A DNA stretch of 18,424 nucleotides, from contig JABEUL010000008.1 in assembly GCA_013044465.1 (NCBI GenBank), positions 1 to 18,424 on the forward strand, written 5' to 3'. The position numbers and the translations under genes were made by a program. The notes under the pieces were generated by a model, which was not told the origin of the DNA, searched no databases, and saw nothing but the letters and a program-made list of their open reading frames with translations. Within the stretch, counting starts at the first letter, position 1. Each line of letters opens with the position of its first letter. Of the stretch, positions 1 to 6,253 are shown piece after piece. The stretch comes from Acidimicrobiales bacterium (GTDB lineage: Bacteria; Actinomycetota; Acidimicrobiia; Acidimicrobiales; JABEUL01).

Positions 1-108
1 CCGTTCTATGGAACAACCGTACTTATTGCAGTAGGTGTAGCCCTGGCCACGCTTCAGCAAATCGATTCCCAGTTGATGATGCGTAACTACGAGGGTTTCT
101 TAAGTTAA
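1..108 (+). CDS. secY: SecY C-terminal end (partial)
   Basis: Only the last 35 codons are in the window. The reading frame is open from the first base and ends in TAA. SecY is the channel subunit of the SecYEG translocon in the cytoplasmic membrane. The visible part has the family ending: FYGTT, a hydrophobic stretch (VLIAVGVALATLQQID), then the cytoplasmic tail SQLMMRNYEGFL. That tail matches the strongly conserved QLMMRxYEGFL terminus of bacterial SecY. The next base after the stop begins the GTG of adk, so the two are almost certainly co-transcribed and translationally coupled. The secY-adk-map order is standard at the end of the spc operon in actinobacteria. Nothing can be said about the missing N-terminal membrane segments. 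Confidence 0.93.
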   Translation, partial: PFYGTTVLIAVGVALATLQQIDSQLMMRNYEGFLS

Positions 109-783
109 GTGTCAAGAGGAGCATTCCTTGTAATACTCGGCAAGCAGGGGGCCGGAAAAGGGACTCAATGTGTGCGCCTCGCCAGGAACTATGCCGTTCC
201 CCATGTAGCGACTGGCGACATGCTGCGATCCGAGGTGCGAGCTAAAACGGAACTTGGTTTAAAAGCCAAAGCTGCCATGGATGCCGGCGAGTTGATACCT
301 GATGAAGTCGTGACCGCCATGGTGGCCCTGCGGTTGGATCGGGACGGTGCAATCTCAAAGGGGTTTATTCTAGATGGGTATCCAAGAACAGTCGCACAAG
401 CTAAGCAGTTGGATACTCTGCTTGAACCAAGAAAACTAGATCTAGTAATTGACATTGAAGTGCCAACGGGTGTGGTTTTGAGAAGACTGGCAGCCAGAAG
501 GGTATGCCTTGATTGCCAGGCTGTTTATTCTACTACCACTCCCCCGAAGGTCAATTGGACATGTGATATTTGTGGTGGAGAGGTTGTTCAAAGAGATGAT
601 GACACTGAAGTTGCAATTTTGAGGAGACTTGCCTTATATGAGGAAGAAACCGCTCCGCTAATTGATTTTTATTCAAATAAAGGGATACTGACCACAATTA
701 ATGGAGTGGGTTCCACAGAAATTGTGGCGCAGAGGATGATAAAAGAGGTTGACCTGGCACTAAAGAATGCTGAGGACACATGA
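109..783 (+). CDS. adk: Adenylate kinase, long zinc-type LID
   Basis: Cytosolic adenylate kinase, interconverting ATP + AMP and 2 ADP. The P-loop is GKQGAGKGT (residues 11-19), with KQ where most bacterial enzymes have PP. Other conserved blocks are TGDMLR (35-40) and ILDGYPRT (87-94). The long LID domain carries four cysteines (133, 136, 152, 155) in two C-x2-C pairs, the structural zinc site of many bacterial adenylate kinases. The length of 224 residues fits the long form, whereas mycobacterial Adk is a short form without this LID. The GTG start is chosen because it abuts the secY stop and places the P-loop at the usual distance from the N-terminus. The 3' end overlaps map by four bases (ATGA), indicating coupling. 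Confidence 0.95.
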   Translation: MSRGAFLVILGKQGAGKGTQCVRLARNYAVPHVATGDMLRSEVRAKTELGLKAKAAMDAGELIPDEVVTAMVALRLDRDGAISKGFILDGYPRTVAQAKQLDTLLEPRKLDLVIDIEVPTGVVLRRLAARRVCLDCQAVYSTTTPPKVNWTCDICGGEVVQRDDDTEVAILRRLALYEEETAPLIDFYSNKGILTTINGVGSTEIVAQRMIKEVDLALKNAEDT

Positions 784-1520
784 TTAGGAACCCAGAAGAA
801 CTCAAGAAAATGAGGAAGGCCGGAGTAGTAGTCGCGGAAATTCACGAAAAGATCAGAGGGGCCATTAAACCTGGCGTCACAACCCTCCAACTGGACGAAA
901 TTTCACGGAATGTTTTGGAGAAAAGAGGAGCGAAGTCGAACTTCCTTGGATACCATGGATTCCCTGGAACTATCTGCGCATCACCAAATGACATGATTGT
1001 TCATGGAATTCCAGGGTCCTATAGGTTGGAAGAAGGGGACCTAATATCAATTGACTGCGGAGCCATCATTGAGGGATATCACGGAGATGCTGCTTTTTCA
1101 GTTGGCGTGGGCAAGATCTCAAAAGAGACCGAGCGGCTAATTAATACTACTGAGGCCAGTCTTTATGCAGGGATAAATAAGATGGAGCCAGGCAATAGGC
1201 TCCATGAAATTGGCAGAGCTGTCCAAGAAGTTGCCGAAAAGGCTGGTTATAGCGTTGTCCGGGAGTATGTGGGTCACGCAATCGGAACCGAAATGCACGA
1301 AGAACCACAAGTTCCCAACTACTGGCCAGGAAGACCTGGACCGACACTTAAGGTTGGCCATGTCTTTGCAATCGAACCCATGGTAAATGTAGGGAATTAC
1401 CAAACACGAGTATTAGAGGACAATTGGAGCGTAGTAACCGCCGATGGTTCACTGTCAGCCCATTTTGAGCACACTATAGCTGTAACTGAAAATGGACCAG
1501 AAGTATTGACACTCCCTTGA
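780..1520 (+). CDS. map: Methionine aminopeptidase type I
   Basis: Removes the initiator methionine from nascent proteins at the ribosome. All five metal ligands of the pita-bread fold are present: D92 (in IDCGAI), D103 (in HGDAAF), H166 (VGHAIG), E199 (AIEPM) and E230 (FEHTIAV). The active-site histidines H75 (VHGIP) and H173 (MHEEPQVPNY) are also there. The 246-residue length matches the short type Ia enzyme, with no N-terminal zinc-finger or SH3-binding extension. The ATG lies inside the adk stop (ATGA overlap), so translation is probably coupled. It is the last gene before the infA leader, and promoter-like boxes begin within its last codons. Confidence 0.95.
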   Translation: MIRNPEELKKMRKAGVVVAEIHEKIRGAIKPGVTTLQLDEISRNVLEKRGAKSNFLGYHGFPGTICASPNDMIVHGIPGSYRLEEGDLISIDCGAIIEGYHGDAAFSVGVGKISKETERLINTTEASLYAGINKMEPGNRLHEIGRAVQEVAEKAGYSVVREYVGHAIGTEMHEEPQVPNYWPGRPGPTLKVGHVFAIEPMVNVGNYQTRVLEDNWSVVTADGSLSAHFEHTIAVTENGPEVLTLP

Positions 1521-1531
1521 CGTGCTATGAT
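1506..1531 (+). promoter_or_regulatory. Candidate promoter at the map-infA junction
   Basis: An extended -10 like element, TGCTATGAT (1523-1531), follows the map stop; its hexamer TATGAT matches the consensus at five of six positions. A TTGACA (1506-1511) lies upstream but only 14 bases away, shorter than the usual 16-18, so an extended -10 promoter would not depend on it. Transcription would start near 1538, just ahead of the nested hairpin. This is a pattern match only. Confidence 0.35.
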
Positions 1532-1539
1532 ATTAGCTC

Positions 1540-1588
1540 GCGCCAATCGTTATTAAACGCGTCAGCGTTTGTCTCTGCGGTTTGGCGT
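1540..1588 (+). promoter_or_regulatory. Nested inverted repeat in the infA leader
   Basis: Two inverted repeats sit one inside the other. The inner one is AAACGC-gtca-GCGTTT (1555-1570), a perfect six-base stem with a four-base loop. The outer one pairs CGCCAA (1541-1546) with TTGGCG (1582-1587), extendable by one G-U pair. No T-run follows, so an intrinsic terminator is unlikely. It could be an RNA leader structure or a protein-binding site controlling infA and the alpha operon. The function is unknown. Confidence 0.4.
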
Positions 1589-1604
1589 CCAAAGAGATCT
1601 GTTA

Positions 1605-1632
1605 TTGACAGTTTAGCCCTAACCCATATTAA
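1605..1632 (+). promoter_or_regulatory. Candidate infA promoter
   Basis: A consensus TTGACA (1605-1610) is followed after 16 bases by TATTAA (1627-1632), four of six matches to the -10 consensus. A start near 1639 would leave a leader of about 20 bases before the infA GTG. The region between map and infA is the longest spacer in the ribosomal part of the window, which supports an internal promoter here. It is not experimentally supported. Confidence 0.45.
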
Positions 1633-1660
1633 GGTGGTGTATTTGTGAAAAAGGATGTGT

Positions 1661-1894
1661 GTGGCTAGTTCGCCCAATTCAAAAGAAGAGGCCATAGTGC
1701 TTGAAGGCACAGTGGTGGAGCCATTGCCAAATGCAATGTTCAGAGTGGAACTTGAGAACGGCCATAAAATACTGGCTCATTCTTCTGGAAAAATGAGGAT
1801 GCATCGAATCCGAATATTACCGGGAGACAAAGTTCAAGTAGAGATCACTCCTTATGACCTCACCAGGGGTCGCATCACCTATAGATATAGGTAA
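1661..1894 (+). CDS. infA: Translation initiation factor IF-1
   Basis: IF-1 is a single OB-fold protein that occupies the A-site of the 30S subunit during initiation. The core LEGTVVEPLPNAMFRVEL, then LAHSSGKMRMHRIRILPGD, then SPYDL-like TPYDLTRGRITYRYR, identifies the family. I chose the GTG start because AAGGA (1651-1655) lies five bases upstream of it. An in-frame ATG two codons earlier (1655) overlaps that Shine-Dalgarno sequence. The protein is then 77 residues, slightly longer than the usual 72-73, with an N-terminal extension ASSPNSKEEAI. Two positions differ from the commonest sequence: S for I in the AHISGKMR block and R for Y in HYIRI. The gene heads the alpha-operon block and rpmJ follows 29 bases later. 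Confidence 0.93.
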   Translation: MASSPNSKEEAIVLEGTVVEPLPNAMFRVELENGHKILAHSSGKMRMHRIRILPGDKVQVEITPYDLTRGRITYRYR

Positions 1895-1923
1895 CCAGAG
1901 AAGTTCTAACGAGGAAATTGATT

Positions 1924-2037
1924 ATGAAAGTTCGCCCTAGCGTAAAAGCTATATGTGAAAAATGCAAAGTAATAAGAAGACATGGTGTCGTCATGGTCAT
2001 TTGTGACAACCCGAGGCACAAGCAGAGGCAAGGATAG
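1924..2037 (+). CDS. rpmJ: 50S ribosomal protein L36 (bL36)
   Basis: This short ORF encodes 37 residues starting MKVRPSVKAICEKCK, the standard start of L36. It is the zinc-binding (C+) form: C11, C14, C27 and H32 make the C-x2-C-x12-C-x4-H ribbon. L36 is a late-assembly protein of the large subunit. A GAGGA (1911-1915) stands eight bases before the ATG. Its final codons hold the AAGGA that serves rpsM, whose ATG follows the stop after two bases. The position between infA and rpsM is the canonical one. A second, zinc-independent paralogue may exist elsewhere in the genome but cannot be seen here. Confidence 0.96.
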   Translation: MKVRPSVKAICEKCKVIRRHGVVMVICDNPRHKQRQG

Positions 2038-2039
2038 TA

Positions 2040-2417
2040 ATGGCACGTATTGCAGGAGTTGACATCCCAAGAGACAAGCGAGTTGAAATCTCACTTACTT
2101 ACATCTATGGAATAGGCAGATCGGAATCCCTCCGGATATGTCAAGCCACGGAAATAATAAAAGACACCAGAGTCAGAGATCTAACCGACGAAGAAGTTAA
2201 TAAACTGAGAGCTTGGATAGATGCCAACTTGAAAGTTGAAGGTGATCTCAGGCGTGATGTCGCAGGCGACATAAAGCGCAAGATGGAGATCGGTTGCTAC
2301 CAAGGCATTCGACACAGGCGAGGACTTCCAGTTCACGGACAGAGGACTCATACAAATGCTCGCACCAGAAAAGGTCCCAAGAAGACTGTAGCTGGGAAGA
2401 AGAAAGTTAAGAAGTAG
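2040..2417 (+). CDS. rpsM: 30S ribosomal protein S13 (uS13)
   Basis: S13 sits in the head of the small subunit, forms intersubunit bridges to 23S rRNA and L5, and contacts the P-site tRNA. The sequence opens with MARIAGVDIPRDKRVEISLTY and contains the helix-hairpin-helix-like segment IYGIGRSES (about 22-30). It also has YQGIRHRRGLPVHGQRTHTN (about 88-107) and a lysine-rich tail (ARTRKGPKKTVAGKKK), all diagnostic. The length of 125 residues is normal. AAGGA within the end of rpmJ lies five bases before the ATG. The stop codon is part of the left arm of a hairpin reaching into the spacer before rpsK. Confidence 0.97.
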   Translation: MARIAGVDIPRDKRVEISLTYIYGIGRSESLRICQATEIIKDTRVRDLTDEEVNKLRAWIDANLKVEGDLRRDVAGDIKRKMEIGCYQGIRHRRGLPVHGQRTHTNARTRKGPKKTVAGKKKVKK

Positions 2418-2449
2418 GTAAGCGTTCTTCGATGAACTACCGACTACTT
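2412..2449 (+). promoter_or_regulatory. Imperfect hairpin between rpsM and rpsK
   Basis: Three paired blocks stack into one stem-loop. AAGTAG (2412-2417) pairs with CTACTT (2444-2449), GTA (2418-2420) with TAC (2438-2440), and GTTC (2424-2427) with GAAC (2434-2437) around a TTCGAT loop. One three-base bulge lies on each side. No T-run follows, so it is not a typical terminator. It includes the rpsM stop codon and lies before the rpsK ribosome binding site. It may affect processing, mRNA stability or differential expression of S13 and S11. Confidence 0.35.
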
Positions 2450-2477
2450 ATATAGACATAAAGAGGAATAAATAAAT

Positions 2478-2879
2478 ATGGCTAAGCCAAAACCAGGAGC
2501 AGCGAGAAGACCGAGAAAGAGGGAACGTAAACACATTTCCAATGGAATCGCGCACATCAAGAGTTCGTTTAACAACACAATTGTCTCCATTACAGACACC
2601 GAAGGCAATGTGCTTGCTTGGTCGTCAGCTGGGAATGTTGGATTCAAAGGATCGAGAAAGTCAACCCCGTATGCTGCTCAGATGGCAGCCGAGGCTTGTG
2701 CGAAAAGAGCAATGGAACACGGTATTCAGAGAGTAGACGTCCTTGTAAGGGGACCGGGATCTGGTCGAGAGACAGCTGTTCGTTCTTTGGTTGCAGCTGG
2801 CATTGAAATTATTTCGACAAAAGATGTTACGCCGGTTCCTCACAATGGGTGCCGTCCGAAAAAGCGCCGCAGGGTTTGA
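2478..2879 (+). CDS. rpsK: 30S ribosomal protein S11 (uS11)
   Basis: S11 lies on the platform of the small subunit near the Shine-Dalgarno helix of 16S rRNA. Recognised by HISNGIAHIKSSFNNTIVSITD (about 19-40), SSAGNVGFKGSRKSTPYAAQ (about 49-68), VRGPGSGRE (about 90-98) and the ending DVTPVPHNGCRPKKRRRV. The NG pair in PHNGCRP is at the position known to form isoaspartate in E. coli S11. The 133-residue length and the basic N-terminal arm are normal for actinobacteria. A GAGGA (2463-2467) lies ten bases before the ATG. The 60-base spacer upstream contains a hairpin, and rpsD follows after 32 bases. Confidence 0.97.
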   Translation: MAKPKPGAARRPRKRERKHISNGIAHIKSSFNNTIVSITDTEGNVLAWSSAGNVGFKGSRKSTPYAAQMAAEACAKRAMEHGIQRVDVLVRGPGSGRETAVRSLVAAGIEIISTKDVTPVPHNGCRPKKRRRV

Positions 2880-2911
2880 GAGTTAGATCTAAGGATAAGT
2901 AAAGGAAATTT

Positions 2912-3538
2912 ATGGCACGTTACACAGGTCCGGTTTGTAGACTCTGCCGCCGAGAGAAGACCAAACTGTTTTTAAAGGGAGCAAAATGTGACACTACAAA
3001 GTGTCCCATGGAAAAAAGGCCCTACCCTCCGGGTGAACACGGTCGGGATCGCATGCGACAAGGCTCAGAGTATCTCAACCAGTTGAGGGAGAAGCAAAAA
3101 GCTCGTCGAATTTACGGTGTTTTGGAGTCGCAGTTTGTCAAAAACTATGAAGAGGCCAACAGGGTCTCGGGCATCACCGGTGAAACACTTCTGAGAATTC
3201 TTGAGACACGACTTGATAATGTGTGTTTCAGAGCTCTTTGGGGCGCTTCAAGGTCACAGGCAAGGCAGTTAGTTCGCCACGGCCATGTGCTGGTCAATGG
3301 CAAAAGGGTGACAATTCCCAGTTACCGAGTTCGCCAAGGTGAAGTCATCACCTTAAGCGCCAAAGCCAGAGCATTCATCACCGTTAGGCACAACTTAGAC
3401 ACAATTGATCGCCCAATAGTTCCCTGGTTAGAGGCCTCGGGTGATCGTTTTGAAATTACTGTTCTCAATATGCCGCTTAGGGAACATGTAGATGCCCCAG
3501 TCAGAGAGCAACTTATAGTCGAGTTGTACTCGAAGTAA
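2912..3538 (+). CDS. rpsD: 30S ribosomal protein S4 (uS4), zinc form
   Basis: S4 is a primary 16S rRNA binding and assembly protein of the 30S body. The N-terminal domain keeps four cysteines (C9, C12, C26, C31), the C+ zinc-binding form. An S4 RNA-binding domain follows at about residues 98-160 (LDNVCFRALWGASRSQARQLV, then HGHVLVNGKRV). The C-terminus DAPVREQLIVELYSK is typical. At 208 residues the length is normal. AAAGGA (2901-2906) lies five bases upstream of the ATG. In other bacteria S4 represses its own operon through mRNA structure; I see no recognisable S4 target in the 32-base spacer before it. Confidence 0.97.
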   Translation: MARYTGPVCRLCRREKTKLFLKGAKCDTTKCPMEKRPYPPGEHGRDRMRQGSEYLNQLREKQKARRIYGVLESQFVKNYEEANRVSGITGETLLRILETRLDNVCFRALWGASRSQARQLVRHGHVLVNGKRVTIPSYRVRQGEVITLSAKARAFITVRHNLDTIDRPIVPWLEASGDRFEITVLNMPLREHVDAPVREQLIVELYSK

Positions 3539-3590
3539 TTAATTTCCAATTCCCAACTAAATAGATTTCCATGAAGGAGTCACAAGTTTA

Positions 3591-4535
3591 ATGTTAATAA
3601 TTCAAAGACCAATAGTTGAAGCCATTGATGAGGAGGTGGCGAATCGTCAGCGATTCTCAATCAGCCCACTCGAACCTGGCTTCGGGTACACGATAGGTAA
3701 TTCTCTCAGAAGAACTTTGCTTTCGGCCATCCCGGGTGCTGCAATCACTTATGTTCGCTTTGATGATGCGCTTCATGAGTTCACTACTCTTCCAGGTGTC
3801 AAAGAAGATGCTAGTGACCTCATATTGAATATCAAGGACATTGTGATCAGGTCCTACTCTCAAGAGACAGTTGTTCTTCGACTTGATATCAGAGGACCCG
3901 CTGAGATAAAAGCTGGTGACATTCAACTTTCATCAGATATTGAGATACTGAATCCAGAGTTGCACTTGGCGAGCGTCAATGCCAAGGGAAGACTTGCGAT
4001 GGATCTCACCGTTGAGCAAGGCCGAGGATACCTAAGTGCTGAGCGAGCTTCAAGGTCATCAACAATTGGAGTTATTCCAATTGATGCCATATTCTCACCG
4101 GTTAGAAGAGTGGCAGTAGTAGTAGAGCAAACACGTGTGGAACAATCAACCAACTACGAGAAACTCATCTTAGACATCGAGACGGATTCATCAATTACTC
4201 CAAGAGAAGCACTAGCCTCCGCCGGAGAAACAATGAAAACCTTGATGGATTTGGTGGCAAATCTCAGTGACGAGCCAATTGGATTAGAACTCGGTGATGT
4301 TTCGACTGCATCGACCGGATCGCCTGACTTAGATCTTCCGATTGAAGACCTTGATCTAACTGAAAGGCCAAGAAACTGCCTCAAGCGAGCACAGATCAAT
4401 ACGATTGGTGAACTGCTCCAGAGAAGTGTGGAAGAGCTTTTGACTCTGACTAACTTCGGACAGAAATCTCTTGATGAAGTAATAGTGAAACTTGATGAGA
4501 GAGGACTAACTCTCAGAGGACAAAGGGGAATATGA
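3591..4535 (+). CDS. rpoA: RNA polymerase alpha subunit
   Basis: Alpha dimerises to nucleate RNA polymerase assembly, and its C-terminal domain binds UP-element DNA and activators. The N-terminal domain covers about residues 1-228 (EPGFGYTIGNSLRRTLLSAIPG at 28-49, LPGVKEDASDLILN at 67-80). After an acidic, Ser/Thr/Gly/Pro-containing linker (about 232-249), the C-terminal domain spans about 250-310. DNA-contacting positions are retained: R259, N262 and C263 align with R265, N268 and C269 of E. coli, and NFGQKSL (288-294) matches NLGKKSL. The length is 314 residues. AAGGAG (3574-3579) lies eleven bases before the ATG, slightly long spacing. One base separates its stop from the rplQ start. Confidence 0.97.
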   Translation: MLIIQRPIVEAIDEEVANRQRFSISPLEPGFGYTIGNSLRRTLLSAIPGAAITYVRFDDALHEFTTLPGVKEDASDLILNIKDIVIRSYSQETVVLRLDIRGPAEIKAGDIQLSSDIEILNPELHLASVNAKGRLAMDLTVEQGRGYLSAERASRSSTIGVIPIDAIFSPVRRVAVVVEQTRVEQSTNYEKLILDIETDSSITPREALASAGETMKTLMDLVANLSDEPIGLELGDVSTASTGSPDLDLPIEDLDLTERPRNCLKRAQINTIGELLQRSVEELLTLTNFGQKSLDEVIVKLDERGLTLRGQRGI

Positions 4536-4536
4536 A

Positions 4537-4890
4537 ATGAGGGGAACACCTAAAAAGGGAAGAAGGTTTGGTGGCGATGCAGCTCATGCCAAGGCCATGA
4601 TGGGCAACTTAGTTGCTTCACTGATTGCAGCCGAATGTATAGTTACAACAGAAGCCAAAGCCAAGGCACTTCGTCCGGTTGCAGAAAAAGTTATTACTGC
4701 AGCCAAAAAAGGCGGAGTCCACAAGCACCGTCAAGTCGTCGCTTTAATCAGAGACAAAGACATGGCTTACAAATTATTTAACGATATAGGGCCGAGGTAC
4801 TCCGACCGTGCAGGTGGGTATACTCGCATTCTCAAGTTAGGTCCACGCCAAGGAGACAATGCTCCGATGGCTCGCATCGAATTCGTGTGA
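4537..4890 (+). CDS. rplQ: 50S ribosomal protein L17 (bL17)
   Basis: L17 binds 23S rRNA near the peptide exit tunnel. The protein has the MRxxxxxRRFGGDAAHAKAMMGNLV opening with MRGTPKKGRRFGG, then TTEAKAKALRPVAEKVI and the ending GPRQGDNAPMARIEFV. At 117 residues it is the short bacterial form, without the acidic C-terminal extension found in many high-GC actinobacteria. The ribosome binding sequence AAAGGGGAA lies inside the end of rpoA. The stop overlaps the truA GTG (GTGA), so L17 and TruA are probably made from the same mRNA. Confidence 0.96.
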   Translation: MRGTPKKGRRFGGDAAHAKAMMGNLVASLIAAECIVTTEAKAKALRPVAEKVITAAKKGGVHKHRQVVALIRDKDMAYKLFNDIGPRYSDRAGGYTRILKLGPRQGDNAPMARIEFV

Positions 4891-5675
4891 GTGGTTTAGA
4901 TACACTTCGCTTAAAACTATTATTAGCCTACGACGGAACAACGTTCCATGGATTTGCACCCCAAATAGAACATGAAACTGTCGGAGGTGAGCTCATTGGA
5001 GCACTTGAAAAACTAACAAACATAAGGGTTGATCTAACCTGTGCTGGGAGGACTGACAAAGGCGTTCATGCACTTGGTCAAGTAGTTCATTTTGATCTTC
5101 CGGCCAATCTATTGGGCAAAGACCCAAGTGAGACCCTCACTAAGTGGAAAAAAAGCCTTAATAGTCAGCTTTACCCCAGGATCTCAGTGTTTGAGATTTC
5201 ACTTTGTGATGGTGAATTTAATGCACGAAGAGACGCTCTAAGTCGAACCTATAGGTATTTAATCCGAGAGGGTCCAAATTATGTGCCGTGGGAGAAAAAT
5301 ACTGTTTGGCATGTCGGTCAATACCTAGATCGATCTCTCTTGGATCTAGGGTTAACTCCACTGATCGGAGAGCACGATTTTTCCTCATTTTGCAGGAAAC
5401 CACCAGATAAAGAGGGCTCCTTAGTGAGAAAAGTCCTGGAATGTCGCTTCGAGGAGCGCTCCGGTTTACTGGAGTTCACTATCACATCGACCTCTTTTTG
5501 CCACCAAATGGTTAGGTCCATTGTTGGCTTGCTAGTCGAGGTGGGAAAAGGCAAAGTAAAACCCTCCCAGGTTAAATCGATTCTTGAGGCCAAGGACAGG
5601 TCGTCAAGTCTGCCATTGGCCCCGCCTTCTGGATTGTGCCTTATCAAAGTGCGCTATGATAGAAACCTGCCCTAG
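4887..5675 (+). CDS. truA: tRNA pseudouridine(38-40) synthase TruA
   Basis: TruA isomerises uridines 38, 39 and 40 in the anticodon arm of tRNAs. The catalytic aspartate is D57 in AGRTDKGVHA (53-62). Other family blocks are the N-terminal LLLAYDGTTFHGFAPQ, FNARRDALSRTYRY (111-124), FCHQMVRSIVG (204-214) and APPSGLCL (245-252). The length of 262 residues is normal. The GTG start overlaps the rplQ stop and places the first beta strand at the usual position. The gene order rplQ-truA-rplM is common in actinobacteria and firmicutes. A possible promoter for rplM lies within its last codons. Confidence 0.95.
   Translation: MSGLDTLRLKLLLAYDGTTFHGFAPQIEHETVGGELIGALEKLTNIRVDLTCAGRTDKGVHALGQVVHFDLPANLLGKDPSETLTKWKKSLNSQLYPRISVFEISLCDGEFNARRDALSRTYRYLIREGPNYVPWEKNTVWHVGQYLDRSLLDLGLTPLIGEHDFSSFCRKPPDKEGSLVRKVLECRFEERSGLLEFTITSTSFCHQMVRSIVGLLVEVGKGKVKPSQVKSILEAKDRSSSLPLAPPSGLCLIKVRYDRNLP
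5634..5660 (+). promoter_or_regulatory. Candidate rplM-rpsI promoter
   Basis: TATGAT (5655-5660), a five-of-six match to the -10 consensus, lies in the last codons of truA. A weak TTGTGC (5634-5639) is 15 bases upstream. A start near 5667 would give a leader of about 120 bases before rplM. The same TATGAT hexamer occurs at the map-infA junction. The weak -35 box makes this tentative. Confidence 0.35.
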
Positions 5676-5718
5676 TGCCATGCGCTGTGGCGTGGATCTG
5701 TCTCTAAGAGGGATTTTA

Positions 5719-5758
5719 CCTGCTGACTTGTTCTCTATATTGTCAGAACAAGTGCAGG
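5719..5758 (+). promoter_or_regulatory. Strong stem-loop in the rplM leader
   Basis: The spacer between truA and rplM (113 bases) contains a 14-base-pair stem. CCTGC (5719-5723) and ACTTGTTCT (5726-5734) pair with AGAACAAGT (5745-5753) and GCAGG (5754-5758), with a two-base TG bulge on the left and a ten-base loop. No T-run follows, so it is not an intrinsic terminator. It ends 13 bases before the AAAGGA of rplM. Structured leaders that control L13 are known in other phyla, so autoregulation by L13 is a reasonable hypothesis; no match to a named RNA family can be claimed from sight. Confidence 0.5.
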
Positions 5759-5788
5759 CAATGAAATTAGTAAAGGAAAAGATTTAGC

Positions 5789-6238
5789 GTGAGGACGTAT
5801 TCCCCAAAAGCTAGTGAGATCACCAGATCTTGGCATGTTATAGATGCCGAGGGGATGGTGCTTGGTCGTTTGGCATCTGAAGTAGCGATCCTTCTAATGG
5901 GAAAGCACAAGGCCAGTTATGCTCCGCATATGGACATGGGTGACCACGTAATAATTGTCAATGCTTCAAAAGTTGTGATGACAGCGCGCAAAGCTGACTC
6001 AGTCTTTGCCTACCGATACTCAGGATACCCTGGTGGATTAAAAAGTGAGAGCTATGCGTCACTTTTGAAGAATAAGCCAGAAGATCTCGTCAAGAGAACT
6101 GTGAAGGGAATGCTCCCCAAGAACAGCCTTGGAAAAACAATGATCAAAAAATTGCATGTGCACGAAGGTGCTACTCACAACCATCAAGCACAAAAGCCAC
6201 AAGAACACTTAATCTCGACAAGCCGTCGAGTATCTTAG
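5789..6238 (+). CDS. rplM: 50S ribosomal protein L13 (uL13)
   Basis: L13 is an early-assembly protein of the large subunit that binds 23S rRNA. The opening MRTYSPKASEITRSWHVIDA is typical of actinobacterial L13, which decides the GTG start. Diagnostic segments follow: VLGRLASEVAILLMGKHK (about 24-41), GDHVIIVNASKV (about 51-62), RYSGYPGGLKSE (about 76-87) and VKGMLPKNSLGKTM (about 104-117). AAAGGA (5772-5777) lies eleven bases before the GTG, longer than ideal spacing. The protein has 149 residues. It starts the rplM-rpsI unit and is preceded by a strong leader hairpin. Confidence 0.96.
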   Translation: MRTYSPKASEITRSWHVIDAEGMVLGRLASEVAILLMGKHKASYAPHMDMGDHVIIVNASKVVMTARKADSVFAYRYSGYPGGLKSESYASLLKNKPEDLVKRTVKGMLPKNSLGKTMIKKLHVHEGATHNHQAQKPQEHLISTSRRVS

Positions 6239-6253
6239 AAGCGAAAGTAAGAA

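Noticed and set aside
2883..2892. Palindrome TTAGATCTAA between rpsK and rpsD
   Set aside because: Ten bases without a loop, single occurrence in the spacers; expected by chance in 18 kb.
4154..4549. A 131-codon minus-strand frame opposite rpoA
   Set aside because: No recognisable motif, Ser-rich, and fully overlapped by the conserved alpha subunit C-terminal domain.
5656..5787. A possible small gene or upstream peptide in the truA-rplM spacer (43 codons, or MKLVKEKI from 5761), ending one base before the rplM GTG
   Set aside because: No proper ribosome binding site, and the frame runs through the strong stem-loop. A leader role is likelier, though a short coupling peptide is not excluded.
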